Of a stretch of 51,103 bases of DNA, positions 28,279-38,007 are shown in pieces; the stretch's first letter is position 1, and the number at the start of each line of letters is the position of its first letter. The notes beneath the pieces are model-generated. The model did no database searches and was not told the origin of the DNA. It saw only the letters and a program-made list of their open reading frames with translations. Origin of the DNA: an uncultured Rickettsiales bacterium (lineage in GTDB: Bacteria > Pseudomonadota > Alphaproteobacteria > Rickettsiales > UBA1997); contig CAJQHK010000003.1 in assembly GCA_905478165.1 (NCBI GenBank), forward strand, positions 1 to 51,103, read 5' to 3'. The position numbers were made by a program, and so were the translations under genes.

Positions 28279-28923
28279 GTGTTTGGTAGGAATAAAATAG
28301 AAAAACCAAAAAAAACAGATGGAGCATTGTTGGAAATTAATAAAATTTTTGATACCTTTCAGGGTGAAGCTCTTTATAGCGGCTTTCCAGCGACATTTAT
28401 TCGATTAGCAAAATGCAATTTGCAATGTAAATTTTGCGATACTGATTTTGAAAATTATCAAGAATTAAAAATTGATGCAATTATTCAGCAAATTAATCAG
28501 AAACTGGTAATTATTACTGGCGGGGAACCATTGAGACAAAATATTATCCCCCTATGCCAAAAATTAATTAAAAATAATCATATTATACAGATTGAAACTA
28601 ATGGCACTTTATTTTTAAATTTACCTCCTAAGGTTGAAGTTTGCTGCTCACCAAAAATTTCTAACGGTAAATATCATGACATTAGATCTGATTTATTGCC
28701 AAAAATTACTTTTTTTAAATTTTTAATCTCAGAATTTCAGGAGGGATATAATCAGGTTCCCGATTTAGGGCAAAAAAAACATAATATTCCAGTTTATTTA
28801 CAAGCAATTGATGAATATAATGAAGATAAAAATCAAAAAAATCTCAAACTAACTCTAAAGCTTGCCAAAGAAAATGGCTGTCGCCTATCGCTGCAAACTC
28901 ATAAAATATGGAGCATTGAGTAA
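28279..28923 (+). CDS. queE: 7-carboxy-7-deazaguanine synthase
   Basis: A 214-residue radical SAM enzyme of the 7-deazaguanine (queuosine) pathway. The cluster cysteines are Cys46, Cys50 and Cys53 in AKCNLQCKFCDTDF; the N-terminal FDTFQGEALYSG and the ITGGEPLRQ motif are diagnostic. The start is GTG at 28279. Divergent from rpmG with about 100 bp between. The nearby queH completes the same pathway; queC, queD and tgt are not in the window. Confidence 0.93.
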   Translation: MFGRNKIEKPKKTDGALLEINKIFDTFQGEALYSGFPATFIRLAKCNLQCKFCDTDFENYQELKIDAIIQQINQKLVIITGGEPLRQNIIPLCQKLIKNNHIIQIETNGTLFLNLPPKVEVCCSPKISNGKYHDIRSDLLPKITFFKFLISEFQEGYNQVPDLGQKKHNIPVYLQAIDEYNEDKNQKNLKLTLKLAKENGCRLSLQTHKIWSIE

Positions 28924-28992
28924 ACAAAAGTAGCCTCTAAAAAATTTAGTTGTAACTAGAGTAGCTCTTTTTGGAAATTTAATTTATGCACC

Positions 28993-30198
28993 CTAAAAAT
29001 GTAAATCAGCAAACTCATCCATCTCAAAAATTGTTGCCATGTCTTTATCTCCACGACCACAAAGGTTAATAATAATAATTTGATCCTTTCGCATTTTTGG
29101 TGCCTGCTTTAGTAAGAATGCGACGGCATGAGAAGGCTCTAATGCTGGAATAATTCCTTCCATTTTGCTACAAATTTTGAAAGCTTCCAAAGCCTCCCTA
29201 TCTGTTGCAGAAACATAATTAACGCGACCGATAGAATGCAAAAAGGCATGTTCTGGACCAATACCGGGATAGTCAAGACCAGCAGAAATTGAGTGAGCAT
29301 CTAAAATCTGACCCTCATCATCTTGCAAAAAATAAGTTAAATTACCATGTAAAATAGCTTTTGAACCAGCAGTAATTGAGGCAGAATGTTCACCAGTTTC
29401 TACACCTAAGCCACCAGCTTCAACGCCAAAAATTTCAACCTCCTTATTATCGATAAAAGGATAAAATAGACCAATAGAATTTGATCCGCCACCAATACAA
29501 GCAATTAATGCGTCTGGCAAACGACCTTCAGCTTCTAGAATTTGCTCCTTTGCTTCATTACCAATTACTGAATGAAAATCACGAATCATAACGGGATAAG
29601 GATGTGGCCCCGCAACTGTACCTAGTAAATAATAAGTATCCTCACTATTAGAAGCCCAATCTTTTAAAGCTTCATTGATAGCATTCTTTAAACTCGCAGA
29701 GCCAGAAGAAACTGACACAACTTTAGCGCCAAGTAATTTCATGCGAAAAACATTATGTTTTTGCCTTTCAATATCTTTAGCCCCCATATAAATAACACAA
29801 GGTAGATCCAGTAAGGCGCAAATTGTTGCAGTTGCAACGCCATGTTGACCAGCCCCAGTTTCGGCAATTATTCTCTTTTTACCCATTCTTTTGGCCATCA
29901 AGGCTTGACCAATACAATTATTGATTTTGTGCGATCCTGTATGATTTAATTCATCTCTTTTAAAATAAATTTTAGCACCATTACAATATTTGGTTATTTT
30001 TTTTGCAAAATAAAGTGGCGAAGGACGACCGGCATAATATTTAAGATAATAATTAAACTCATCCCAAAAAGATTGATCATTCTTTACTTTTTTATAATGT
30101 TCTTCCAACTCCAAAACGGCTGGCATAAGAATTTCAGAAACAAACCTACCTCCAAATTCGCCAAATTTACCATTTTCGTCAGGATAACTATATGTCAT
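28993..30198 (-). CDS. trpB: tryptophan synthase beta chain
   Basis: A 401-residue PLP enzyme joining indole and serine. [15 protein letters not shown] and the PLP lysine Lys91 in [15 protein letters not shown] are clear; [13 protein letters not shown] binds the phosphate. Length and signature fit TrpB1, which normally works with TrpA, yet trpA is not adjacent: the 637 bp upstream hold only debris and metC lies beyond. It may use TrpA encoded elsewhere, or salvage indole. Confidence 0.96.
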   Translation of the reverse strand: MTYSYPDENGKFGEFGGRFVSEILMPAVLELEEHYKKVKNDQSFWDEFNYYLKYYAGRPSPLYFAKKITKYCNGAKIYFKRDELNHTGSHKINNCIGQALMAKRMGKKRIIAETGAGQHGVATATICALLDLPCVIYMGAKDIERQKHNVFRMKLLGAKVVSVSSGSASLKNAINEALKDWASNSEDTYYLLGTVAGPHPYPVMIRDFHSVIGNEAKEQILEAEGRLPDALIACIGGGSNSIGLFYPFIDNKEVEIFGVEAGGLGVETGEHSASITAGSKAILHGNLTYFLQDDEGQILDAHSISAGLDYPGIGPEHAFLHSIGRVNYVSATDREALEAFKICSKMEGIIPALEPSHAVAFLLKQAPKMRKDQIIIINLCGRGDKDMATIFEMDEFADLHF

Positions 30199-30835
30199 AT
30201 TTTAATAATCGAACATAGAGGTCTAAAGATCGACCCCCAAATTAATTGATTAGCTAACAACGGATTTAAGTTTTATTAATTAATAAAATTTAACTTTTCT
30301 AACTCCGAAATAAAATTCCGTCAGCAAAATCGAATGCACCAAATTATGGCGCTGTTTATTTTTAAGGAATAGTTGGGTCACTCCTGTGTTACTACTTTTT
30401 TGACTATGTTAGCGCCTCTAATTGCAAAATATAAATTGTGTGACGAGGAAGAGATGGCAATTCCAACATCTCCAACACCTATTTCTATCACCATTTAAAA
30501 TAAGTTGCTGAGAGCTAATTGTTAGATCGTAAAAATCACCCTTATTTACACCAACTTGAGACAAAGACCCATTCCAAATAATAAGATATAATATAGATTT
30601 TAACTCCTTAAATTATTACCTTAATGAGGATTTATTTTAAAATTAAGCAATTTGAAGTCAAGCTATATCCGATTTAGATTTGCTAATAAAATCATCTATT
30701 TTCTGTAAAGTTATTTTTTTATAAAGATTCAATAGATTTTGACTTTATCTAAGTCTATTTGAGTTTTAACAGGTTGCGAAACAAATAATACGATTTTAGT
30801 CAAGGGTGAATGATCTCCAAATCATGCACTTCAAT
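30199..30835. other. gene-free stretch with eroded coding debris
   Basis: 637 bp between trpB and metC. Apart from the degraded frame at 30378-30600 on the minus strand I see no gene, RNA or repeat here. Confidence 0.55.
30378..30600 (-). pseudogene. fragment of an unidentified gene
   Basis: Two adjoining minus-strand frames read like one protein broken by a frameshift: WNGSLSQVGVNKGDFYDLTI with SSQQLILNG, then IEIGVGDVGIAISSSSHNLY and FAIRGANIVKKVVTQE before the stop at 30378. The residue mix is beta-strand-like, as in surface or tail proteins, but I cannot name a family. No start codon or ribosome site is evident. Weakly supported. Confidence 0.35.
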
Positions 30836-32029
30836 TTATCTCGATAATCTCTTTAAGCCCTCCTCTAAATCTTCCTTTAAATCCTCAACATCTTCAAGGC
30901 CAATATTGATCCTAGCAAAAGATCTATCTTGATATTTATTTTTAGTTACGGATCTTGCCCCATCGAGACCAAAAGGCAAAATCAATGATTCATAGCCACC
31001 CCAAGAGTAACCCATACCAAAATAATTTAAATTATCATAAAATGTTGACAATTTCTGGGCAGAGTATTTTTTATCAAACTGAATTGTGAAAAGACCTGCC
31101 GCACCCGTAAAATCTCTCTTCCAAATATCATGATATTCGTTAGATTCTAAAGCTGGATAAAATACTTTTGACAATTGAGGCATGCTTTCTAGCCATTTTG
31201 CAATCTCTAAAGCAGAATTCTGAGATTCTTTCATTCTGACCTTCATAGTTCTCATGCCACGAAGAGTTAAGTAAGCTGAAAATGGAGAAACTGCAGTTCC
31301 CAGAGTGCGATAGGTTGCGTGAATTCTATTATAATCCTCCTGCTCTTTGGCAATAACAGCTCCAATCATGACATCAGAATGCCCATTAATATATTTGGTT
31401 ACCGCTAGAATTGAAATGTCAACATTGTTTTCAAAAGCCTTATAGTAAATTCCGCTAGACCAAGAATTATCTAAGATAGATTTAATATTATATTTTTTTG
31501 TAATAGCTGTGATAACCTTTATGTCAGCGATCTCAAAAGTTAACGAACCAGGACTTTCTAAAAAAATTAATTTGGTATTTTTTTGTATTAATTTTTCAAT
31601 GTCAATTCCAATATCAGCGTCAAAATAAGTAACTTCAATACCAAAATTTTTAAGAAAACTACTAACAATATGACGAATTGGGTAATAGCAATTATCAGAA
31701 AGTAAAATATGATCACCCTGCTCAATATAAGATAGAATGGTAGTAGAAATTGCTGCCATGCCACAAGAGGTAATAATGGCGCCAAAACCATTTTCAATTT
31801 CAGCTAAAGAATTTTCTAAAGTAAAGTTTGTCTTACTGCCATATCTGCCATACTTTAATTTAGTGATATTAGCATCTTCATTTTCCGATTCCTTATCTAA
31901 TAGATCTTGATATGTATCAAAAATAATAGTTGAGCTTTGATAGAGTGGGGTATTAACTACTCCAGATTGTTCGGAGGGATTGCGATAGGAGTGAATAATT
32001 CTTGTCGCTTCTCTTGCTTCTCTTTTCAT
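30836..32029 (-). CDS. metC: cystathionine beta-lyase (Cys/Met metabolism PLP enzyme)
   Basis: A 397-residue enzyme of the Cys/Met PLP family. The N-terminal arm is VNTPLYQSSTIIFDT, followed by YGRYGSKTNFTLE and the PLP-stacking region SCGMAAISTT. The catalytic lysine is Lys212 in ILAVTKYINGHSDVMIG. The short pattern and SWGGYESLILP fit cystathionine beta-lyase (homocysteine formation) better than gamma-synthase, though substrate specificity is uncertain. It begins 8 bp after the ppiD-like gene. Confidence 0.9.
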   Translation of the reverse strand: MKREAREATRIIHSYRNPSEQSGVVNTPLYQSSTIIFDTYQDLLDKESENEDANITKLKYGRYGSKTNFTLENSLAEIENGFGAIITSCGMAAISTTILSYIEQGDHILLSDNCYYPIRHIVSSFLKNFGIEVTYFDADIGIDIEKLIQKNTKLIFLESPGSLTFEIADIKVITAITKKYNIKSILDNSWSSGIYYKAFENNVDISILAVTKYINGHSDVMIGAVIAKEQEDYNRIHATYRTLGTAVSPFSAYLTLRGMRTMKVRMKESQNSALEIAKWLESMPQLSKVFYPALESNEYHDIWKRDFTGAAGLFTIQFDKKYSAQKLSTFYDNLNYFGMGYSWGGYESLILPFGLDGARSVTKNKYQDRSFARINIGLEDVEDLKEDLEEGLKRLSR

Positions 32030-32037
32030 CTGTTATA

Positions 32038-33918
32038 TTAATTGTTAGTCGTAGATTTTATTTCAACCTGATATTTATTTCCTAAATATTTTTCTAATTT
32101 TAACCAAATTTCTGAATAAATATCATCTTGATACTCACTATCTAATTTTATTAACTTATTTTTATCGACCTCATTCTTGTTTGGTAAAACTATTTCATTT
32201 AATATTACTATATAATATACACCCTCAATCGTGTTAATAGCCCTAGAAACTCCACCCCTTTCTAAAGAAAATATTGTCGAAGTGAGATGTTCTGGATATA
32301 GCTGATTAGACCTCTTTACCAGTCTCTCCTTAGTAAACTCAAGATTATATTTTTTAGTTATTTTACTAATATTTTTTGGACTCTCTTTTAGTTCAGCTGA
32401 TATATTGTGAGCCAAATCACTTAGAGCCGATTCCCTCCTTTCCTTTAATAAAAGATTTCTAATATCTCCCTCAACCTCTTTAAAAGATTTCTGCCTTTCG
32501 TCAGTTATTTTAGAAACAAATGCCAAGTAATAATTACCATCATCAGCAAAGATAAGCTCTGAAAATTGATCTTGATCTAAGAAAAATATATCTTCAATGT
32601 AATCTTTAATTTGATTATACTCAATTCTTACCCCCTTTTCACTTATCATGTCGATATTTATTGCCGGAAGCTTTTTAATTTTAGCAAAAGGAAATTTCCT
32701 TACAAAATCTGTTACTGAATCTAGTAACATTGACTCATCTTCTATTTTTGATATTGCTGCTTTTATAGCTTTGTTTGATTTATCCTTGAATAATTTATCT
32801 TCGATTTCTTTTTTTACATCTATAAAGGCCTTCTTTTTAGACCCAATGATATTGTCAACATAGACAATGTGATAACCATAGTCACTCTGCAAGATATCAC
32901 TAACATCTTTTACCCCTAATTGAAAAACTTTATCAGAGATTTTTTCAGGCAATTCACTCTTAATAACAGTGAGAATAAGCTCGTTTTCATCCTTACCAAA
33001 CAGTTCTTTAGCATTCTTCTTAAACTGAGGTTTAATATTTTTATTTTTATTAATTTTACTTAGAAATTTTTTAGCGTTAGAGAGTTCGGGAAAAAATATG
33101 TTATATAATTTTCTTTTTTCAGGGATAATATATTTATTATTATTATTTTTATACTCTAATAAAGTCTCATTTTTAGTTATTTTAATATCAGATAGAAGGG
33201 AGTTTTTTGATATTGAGATTATAGAAACATCTCTCAACTCATCAAACTTATATTTATCTTTATTATTATTATAAAACTCTTCTATCTCTAAAGTTTTAAT
33301 CTCCGGAATATTTTTTAGATTTGATTGAGAAATTTTTAATAAGGATATTTTCCTTTTTTGATTTTGAAATTGATATCTCTTTGTCAAGAGATCCTGATCA
33401 ACCTTCATATCTTGAATATCTAAGGCTGAAAATATGATATTAGACGATATTTTAAAATTTAACTCATCAAGATATCTTTCACTATTTAGATTATTAATTC
33501 TTAAGAAAGATTGAAATCTTGCCTTATCGAAATCACCGTCAGAATTTTTAAATTCTACTTGATCCAGAATTTGTTTAATAGCTAGGTCACTATTTAAATC
33601 TAAATCCATTTCAGAAATTAAATTTTTTAGAATCTCTTCTGATACAATTTGTTGCAAAACAATATTACGAAAATTTTCAGAATCAATATATTCCAAGAGT
33701 TCCGGGGTAGGGTTTTTGCCATATAAGTTGTATTTCTTAGCTTCCAACTTTCTTTCAAAATTAATTTGATTAATTTTCTTACCATTTATTTTTGCAACCC
33801 AAGAATTATTGCTTTCAAAAACCAGGTCACTAACGCCAAATGTAATAAAACTAAGTCCAACAAAAGATAGAAATACCTTGAAAAATATGTTATTTGTTAA
33901 GTTGCGAAATTTTTCCAT
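32038..33918 (-). CDS. PpiD-like membrane-anchored periplasmic chaperone (parvulin family)
   Basis: A 626-residue protein. One N-terminal helix (FFKVFLSFVGLSFITFGVSD) anchors it in the inner membrane; next come a SurA-type N-domain (WVAKINGKKINQINFERKLE), a parvulin region in the middle (KRKLYNIFFPELSNAKKFL ... SDILQSDYGYHIVYVD) and a second degenerate repeat near the C-terminus. The arrangement is that of PpiD, which helps proteins leaving the Sec translocon. Length matches the family. It is followed directly by metC. Confidence 0.87.
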   Translation of the reverse strand: MEKFRNLTNNIFFKVFLSFVGLSFITFGVSDLVFESNNSWVAKINGKKINQINFERKLEAKKYNLYGKNPTPELLEYIDSENFRNIVLQQIVSEEILKNLISEMDLDLNSDLAIKQILDQVEFKNSDGDFDKARFQSFLRINNLNSERYLDELNFKISSNIIFSALDIQDMKVDQDLLTKRYQFQNQKRKISLLKISQSNLKNIPEIKTLEIEEFYNNNKDKYKFDELRDVSIISISKNSLLSDIKITKNETLLEYKNNNNKYIIPEKRKLYNIFFPELSNAKKFLSKINKNKNIKPQFKKNAKELFGKDENELILTVIKSELPEKISDKVFQLGVKDVSDILQSDYGYHIVYVDNIIGSKKKAFIDVKKEIEDKLFKDKSNKAIKAAISKIEDESMLLDSVTDFVRKFPFAKIKKLPAINIDMISEKGVRIEYNQIKDYIEDIFFLDQDQFSELIFADDGNYYLAFVSKITDERQKSFKEVEGDIRNLLLKERRESALSDLAHNISAELKESPKNISKITKKYNLEFTKERLVKRSNQLYPEHLTSTIFSLERGGVSRAINTIEGVYYIVILNEIVLPNKNEVDKNKLIKLDSEYQDDIYSEIWLKLEKYLGNKYQVEIKSTTNN

Positions 33919-34162
33919 AATGTAAATATTATTAATAGCCAGTTAAGGAGCCTCTAAAAAAACCTGCCCATGTATTTTCGTAGTCACTTCTTTACTTAAA
34001 TTTATCTTTTTTAAGTAGTACCTAAGTTCATTATTTTTTGACACAACAAATTATAGGCTAAGAATATCTAAACCATGATCACTTTAAAATCCTCAGAGGA
34101 TCCTTAGCTTTATTTATCTTTAAGTATTGCAGCATTCTTAACTTTATACAAAAATGATATAA

Positions 34163-35587
34163 TTATTTTATTGGTAAGACTAGAGTAAAATTACTTTCAC
34201 CCCTCTTAATAATTAAAAATACTCCTTCTTTTTGATTTTTTTGTGATTTTGCGACAATCTTATTCAGCGACTTAACCGATTTCAACTTAACTTGATTTAT
34301 AGATAGTAAAATATCTCCCTTTAAAATACCTTTAGATTCGGCGATACTATTATCCTTGAGGTTTTCCACTAACAAGCCATCTGTATCTTTGTCGTCAACC
34401 TCTTTTAGACTCATTCCAAAAATATTAAAATCAATCTCTGCGATTTTTTCTTTTTTACCCTCCTCTTCCAATTTCTCTATTCTTACTGTTGCATTCTTCT
34501 TTTTTCCTAACCTAATGATACCTACCTCAACTTTTGTTCCAATTTTTGTTTTACCAACTATCATTGGTAGCTCCTTCATTTTTACAATCTTCTTATCATT
34601 AAACTTAAAAATAATATCACCTGGTAAGACGCCACCCTTATCTGCAGGACTACCCTCAAAAACCTTAACAACCATTGCCCCCGAAACTTCTTTTAGATTA
34701 ATTGATTCTGCAATTTCTTGGGTAATTTTTTGAACGGAAACTCCTAAATATCCACGCTTAATAGATCCATTTTTTTTGAGCTCTCTAACTACGTCTTTAG
34801 CAATGTCAGAAGGTGTAGCAAAGCCAATACCGATATTACCTCCAGAAGGAGAATAAATTGCAGTTGCAATGCCAATCACCTCGCCAGAAACATTAAATAA
34901 TGGACCGCCTGAATTACCCTTATTAATAGCGGCATCGGTTTGAATAAAATCATTAATTTGACCGGCACTAATATCGCGACCATGTGCAGAGATTATTCCA
35001 GCAGATACTGAGCCGCCAAGTCCAAAAGGATTTCCAACCGCAATTACCCACTCACCTATCTTACTCTTAGATGACTCCCCAAATTTAGCAAATTCTAACT
35101 TTTGCTTAACATTTATCTTTAAAAGAGCTATATCCGTCTTCTCATCAGAGCCAATTAATTTTGCTTCTATTTTTTCCCCCTCCTGAAGAGAAATAAAAAT
35201 TTCATCTGTACCATCTATAACATGATTATTAGTAACAATGTAACCATCTTCTGAAATTATAAAGCCAGATCCAGATGAGTAATATTCCTGCTCTGAGTAT
35301 CCCCTCTTATCAAGAAGGTCTTTTAAATTTTCAGACATTGACCCTTCTGGAAGAATTTTTAAAATTTCTTCTACATCTTGAGATGATTTATTAATATTTT
35401 TTTTTGTAGTGGAAATGTTAACTATTGTTGGTAATAATTTTGGAACTATTTCTGAAAAATCAACAAGCCCAGCCTTAATTAGTCCTCCTTTTTTTTCTTT
35501 TGGTAGAGAATTTTTAACTGATTTGTCGCCAGCCAAAATGTTATTAGAAAATAATAAGATAAATATTAGTGGTAATAATTTTATCAT
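34163..35587 (-). CDS. degP: DegP/HtrA-type periplasmic serine protease
   Basis: A 474-residue HtrA protease with a signal peptide (IKLLPLIFILLFSNNILAG). The catalytic triad is His122 (NNHVIDG), Asp152 (TDIALLKI) and Ser226 (GNSGGPL). Two PDZ domains follow: the first near residues 265-355 (GYLGVSVQKIT) and the second at the C-terminus (KGDILLSINQVKLKS). It degrades or refolds damaged envelope proteins. It starts 3 bp after hflC, making hflK-hflC-degP one operon, the usual alphaproteobacterial arrangement. Confidence 0.96.
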   Translation of the reverse strand: MIKLLPLIFILLFSNNILAGDKSVKNSLPKEKKGGLIKAGLVDFSEIVPKLLPTIVNISTTKKNINKSSQDVEEILKILPEGSMSENLKDLLDKRGYSEQEYYSSGSGFIISEDGYIVTNNHVIDGTDEIFISLQEGEKIEAKLIGSDEKTDIALLKINVKQKLEFAKFGESSKSKIGEWVIAVGNPFGLGGSVSAGIISAHGRDISAGQINDFIQTDAAINKGNSGGPLFNVSGEVIGIATAIYSPSGGNIGIGFATPSDIAKDVVRELKKNGSIKRGYLGVSVQKITQEIAESINLKEVSGAMVVKVFEGSPADKGGVLPGDIIFKFNDKKIVKMKELPMIVGKTKIGTKVEVGIIRLGKKKNATVRIEKLEEEGKKEKIAEIDFNIFGMSLKEVDDKDTDGLLVENLKDNSIAESKGILKGDILLSINQVKLKSVKSLNKIVAKSQKNQKEGVFLIIKRGESNFTLVLPIK

Positions 35588-35590
35588 GAC

Positions 35591-36442
35591 TTATTTAGAG
35601 AAATATTTAAAAAACTCATTATTTGGAGAGATGATAACAGAACTATTTTCAGACTGAATAGCTACTTTATAAGCTTTCATAGAGCGATAAAAATCAAAAA
35701 ACTCTGGATCTTTAGAGAAAGCTTTGGCAAAAATCTTATTAGACACCGCCTCACCCTGACCTTTTAAAATATTAGATTTTTTATCAGCTTCTGACAAAAT
35801 TACCACCACCTCTCTATCAGACTTAGCTTTAATTCTAGTAGCTTTTTCAAAGCCTTCAGCTCTTATCTCCCTAGCCTCTTTTTCTCTAGCTGTTTGCATT
35901 CTACGATAAATCGCCTCAGAATTTTCTTTTGGCAAGTTCCCGCGAACAATTCTGACGTCAATAATTTCAATACCAAAAGTTTTGCTTTCCTCTGCTAAAA
36001 TTTCTTTAATTTTGGACATTATAACAGATCTTTTGTCAGAAAGAAGGTCGTGCAATGGAAATTCGCCAATAATTTGACGAAGTGAGGAGTCAAAAATAGC
36101 ACCAAGCCTTTTTTCGGCATTATCTTTATTTTGAACACTGATGTAGAACTGTAAAGGATCTATAATTTTATACTTAGTAAAAGCATCAATGATCAATCTT
36201 TTTTGATCTAGAGCTATAACCTCCTGCTCGTCAATAGCTAAATCTAATATTCTTTTCTCAAAAATTACTACATTTTGAATAAAAGGAATTTTAAATTGCA
36301 GGCCAGACTCTTTGATTGTTCTCTTTTCCTCACCAAATTGTAGAACAATAGCGGACTGCCTTTGGTCTAAGATAAAAGTAGAATTGATAATTACAAAAAA
36401 AGTAATTACTAAAAATATAGCGTATTTATGTAAATTTTTCAT
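35591..36442 (-). CDS. hflC: HflC, regulator of FtsH protease (SPFH/prohibitin family)
   Basis: A 283-residue protein with one N-terminal membrane helix (YAIFLVITFFVIINSTFIL) and an SPFH domain (DQRQSAIVLQFGEEKRTI, LAIDEQEVIALDQKRL, IIDVRIVRGNLPKE). The coiled coil REKEAREIRAEGFEKATRIK is characteristic. With HflK it forms a large membrane ring that controls FtsH. It overlaps hflK by one base. Confidence 0.95.
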   Translation of the reverse strand: MKNLHKYAIFLVITFFVIINSTFILDQRQSAIVLQFGEEKRTIKESGLQFKIPFIQNVVIFEKRILDLAIDEQEVIALDQKRLIIDAFTKYKIIDPLQFYISVQNKDNAEKRLGAIFDSSLRQIIGEFPLHDLLSDKRSVIMSKIKEILAEESKTFGIEIIDVRIVRGNLPKENSEAIYRRMQTAREKEAREIRAEGFEKATRIKAKSDREVVVILSEADKKSNILKGQGEAVSNKIFAKAFSKDPEFFDFYRSMKAYKVAIQSENSSVIISPNNEFFKYFSK

Positions 36443-37578
36443 TATCTTTTATTTAATTCATTGATTGGTAAAAAAGGAATCATCCCAGATTTTGAAACAT
36501 CCTGATCAATAATAATTTTATTGGTATCTTTGTAAATTTTTTCCATTGTCTCAAGATATATCCTTCTTCTTGTAACTCTCTTAGCTCTAGCATATTGACG
36601 ATAAACAGCATTAAAGCGACTAGCTTGACCTTCGGCTTTGGCAATCACTTCAGATTTGTAAGCCTCAGCTTCTTGAATTTTCTTTTCAGCCTTACCTCTG
36701 GCATCAGGAATTATAGAATTGCTATAAGCTTCAGCTTTGTTGATTTCCTTTTCCTTGTCGGCTCTTGCGGTTTGCACATCACGAAAAGAATCAATTACCT
36801 CGCTCGGAGGATCAACTCTTCGAAGTTGTATTAAATTAATACTAACTCCAGCTCCGTAAGAATCTAAAACCTCTTGTAATCTTGTTTTTGCAGAAGATTC
36901 GATTTGTTTTTTACCATCAGAAAGAGCGCTAACAATTGGTGTTTTTGCAATAACCTCTCTCATAGCACTTTCTGCAGCCTTTCTAACGGCCACAACAGGA
37001 CTCTCTAGATTAAAGACAAAATCCTTAATGTTGCTAATTTTCCACTGCACCTCAAAATCAATATCAACTATGTTTTCATCACCAGTAAGCATTAAAGTAT
37101 CTACTGGGCGGTAAGATCTTTTTTGAGAATAGAACGGATTACGAGAGGTGCCATTATCTGCAGAAGATGCTGAAAACTTTTCAGTGTTAATTTTGGAGAC
37201 GCTTTTTTTAATAACGCGACCTAATGGATACGGAATATGATAATTAAGACCAGGCTTGACAGTCTTGTGATATTTGCCAAATAGTAAAACCAGGCCATTT
37301 TGATCAGGATTTACCTTAAAGATGCCAGAGGCAAGCCAAAGAGAGATAACAGCTAAAATAATAATTCCAAATAAAGATTTTTGCATAGGATTATCATCTT
37401 TAGGAGATTTTCCACCCCCAGAATCATTTCCGCCAAATAATTTTTTTAAAAATTCTTGCGATCCAGATAGTAAATCCTCTATACTTGGTTCATTTGATTT
37501 TTTATTATCAGATGTTTTTTTATTACCTCCATCGTAAGAACCCCAAGGGTTATCATTTTTTAATTTAGAAAAATTCAT
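36442..37578 (-). CDS. hflK: HflK, regulator of FtsH protease (SPFH/prohibitin family)
   Basis: A 378-residue partner of HflC. The N-terminus is Gly/Asn/Lys-rich (NPWGSYDGGNKKTSDNKKSN). One membrane helix (FGIIILAVISLWLASGIF) is followed by the SPFH domain (VNPDQNGLVLLFGKYHKTV, DTLMLTGDENIVDIDFEVQW) and a coiled coil (ADKEKEINKAEAYSNSIIPD). First gene of the hflK-hflC-degP operon. Confidence 0.95.
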   Translation of the reverse strand: MNFSKLKNDNPWGSYDGGNKKTSDNKKSNEPSIEDLLSGSQEFLKKLFGGNDSGGGKSPKDDNPMQKSLFGIIILAVISLWLASGIFKVNPDQNGLVLLFGKYHKTVKPGLNYHIPYPLGRVIKKSVSKINTEKFSASSADNGTSRNPFYSQKRSYRPVDTLMLTGDENIVDIDFEVQWKISNIKDFVFNLESPVVAVRKAAESAMREVIAKTPIVSALSDGKKQIESSAKTRLQEVLDSYGAGVSINLIQLRRVDPPSEVIDSFRDVQTARADKEKEINKAEAYSNSIIPDARGKAEKKIQEAEAYKSEVIAKAEGQASRFNAVYRQYARAKRVTRRRIYLETMEKIYKDTNKIIIDQDVSKSGMIPFLPINELNKR

Positions 37579-38007
37579 AATATGATTTTATTTATATATC
37601 GGATGATATGATTAATGTAATAATAAATTGCTATTTTACAAGAAGTAAATTAGGGGCGCCTCTGAATTATTCTATAATAATTATATTTTGTAGGTATTTT
37701 TAGTCTATATAAGTGCTGCTGCATATATATTGTTATATTGTTATTGATTATTGAAAAATAATTATGCTTGGGTTAAGATAATTTATCTTTAACCAAAAAT
37801 AATATCAATTATCATTTTAAAAAAACAAATATAGCAAAATATTTTCGAAATAAAATTAATGTGAAAATATGAGACATTTTTATATAGCCTTGAGGATTTT
37901 TGATAAATCTTGGTCAAAATTAGATGAAGTTAAATTTTTTAATTCTTTTTAAAACTCTTTAACAATGATAAATAATAAATAATAAATACTTAAAATAGAT
38001 AATAATT
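37579..38007. other. intergenic region upstream of icd and hflK
   Basis: 429 bp between divergent genes, so it must hold promoters for both. An imperfect hairpin GGTTAAGATA...TATCTTTAACC lies at 37771-37794. The part from about 37822 to 37950 can be aligned loosely with 40971-41094 upstream of bioB (GCAAAATAT, TCAAAATTAGAT / TCAAGATTAGAT, ATTTTTTA). No gene or RNA recognised. Confidence 0.45.

Noticed and set aside
37771-37794. Terminator hairpin
   Set aside because: It lies upstream of both divergent genes and has no T tract in a useful direction; it is more likely an operator or chance.
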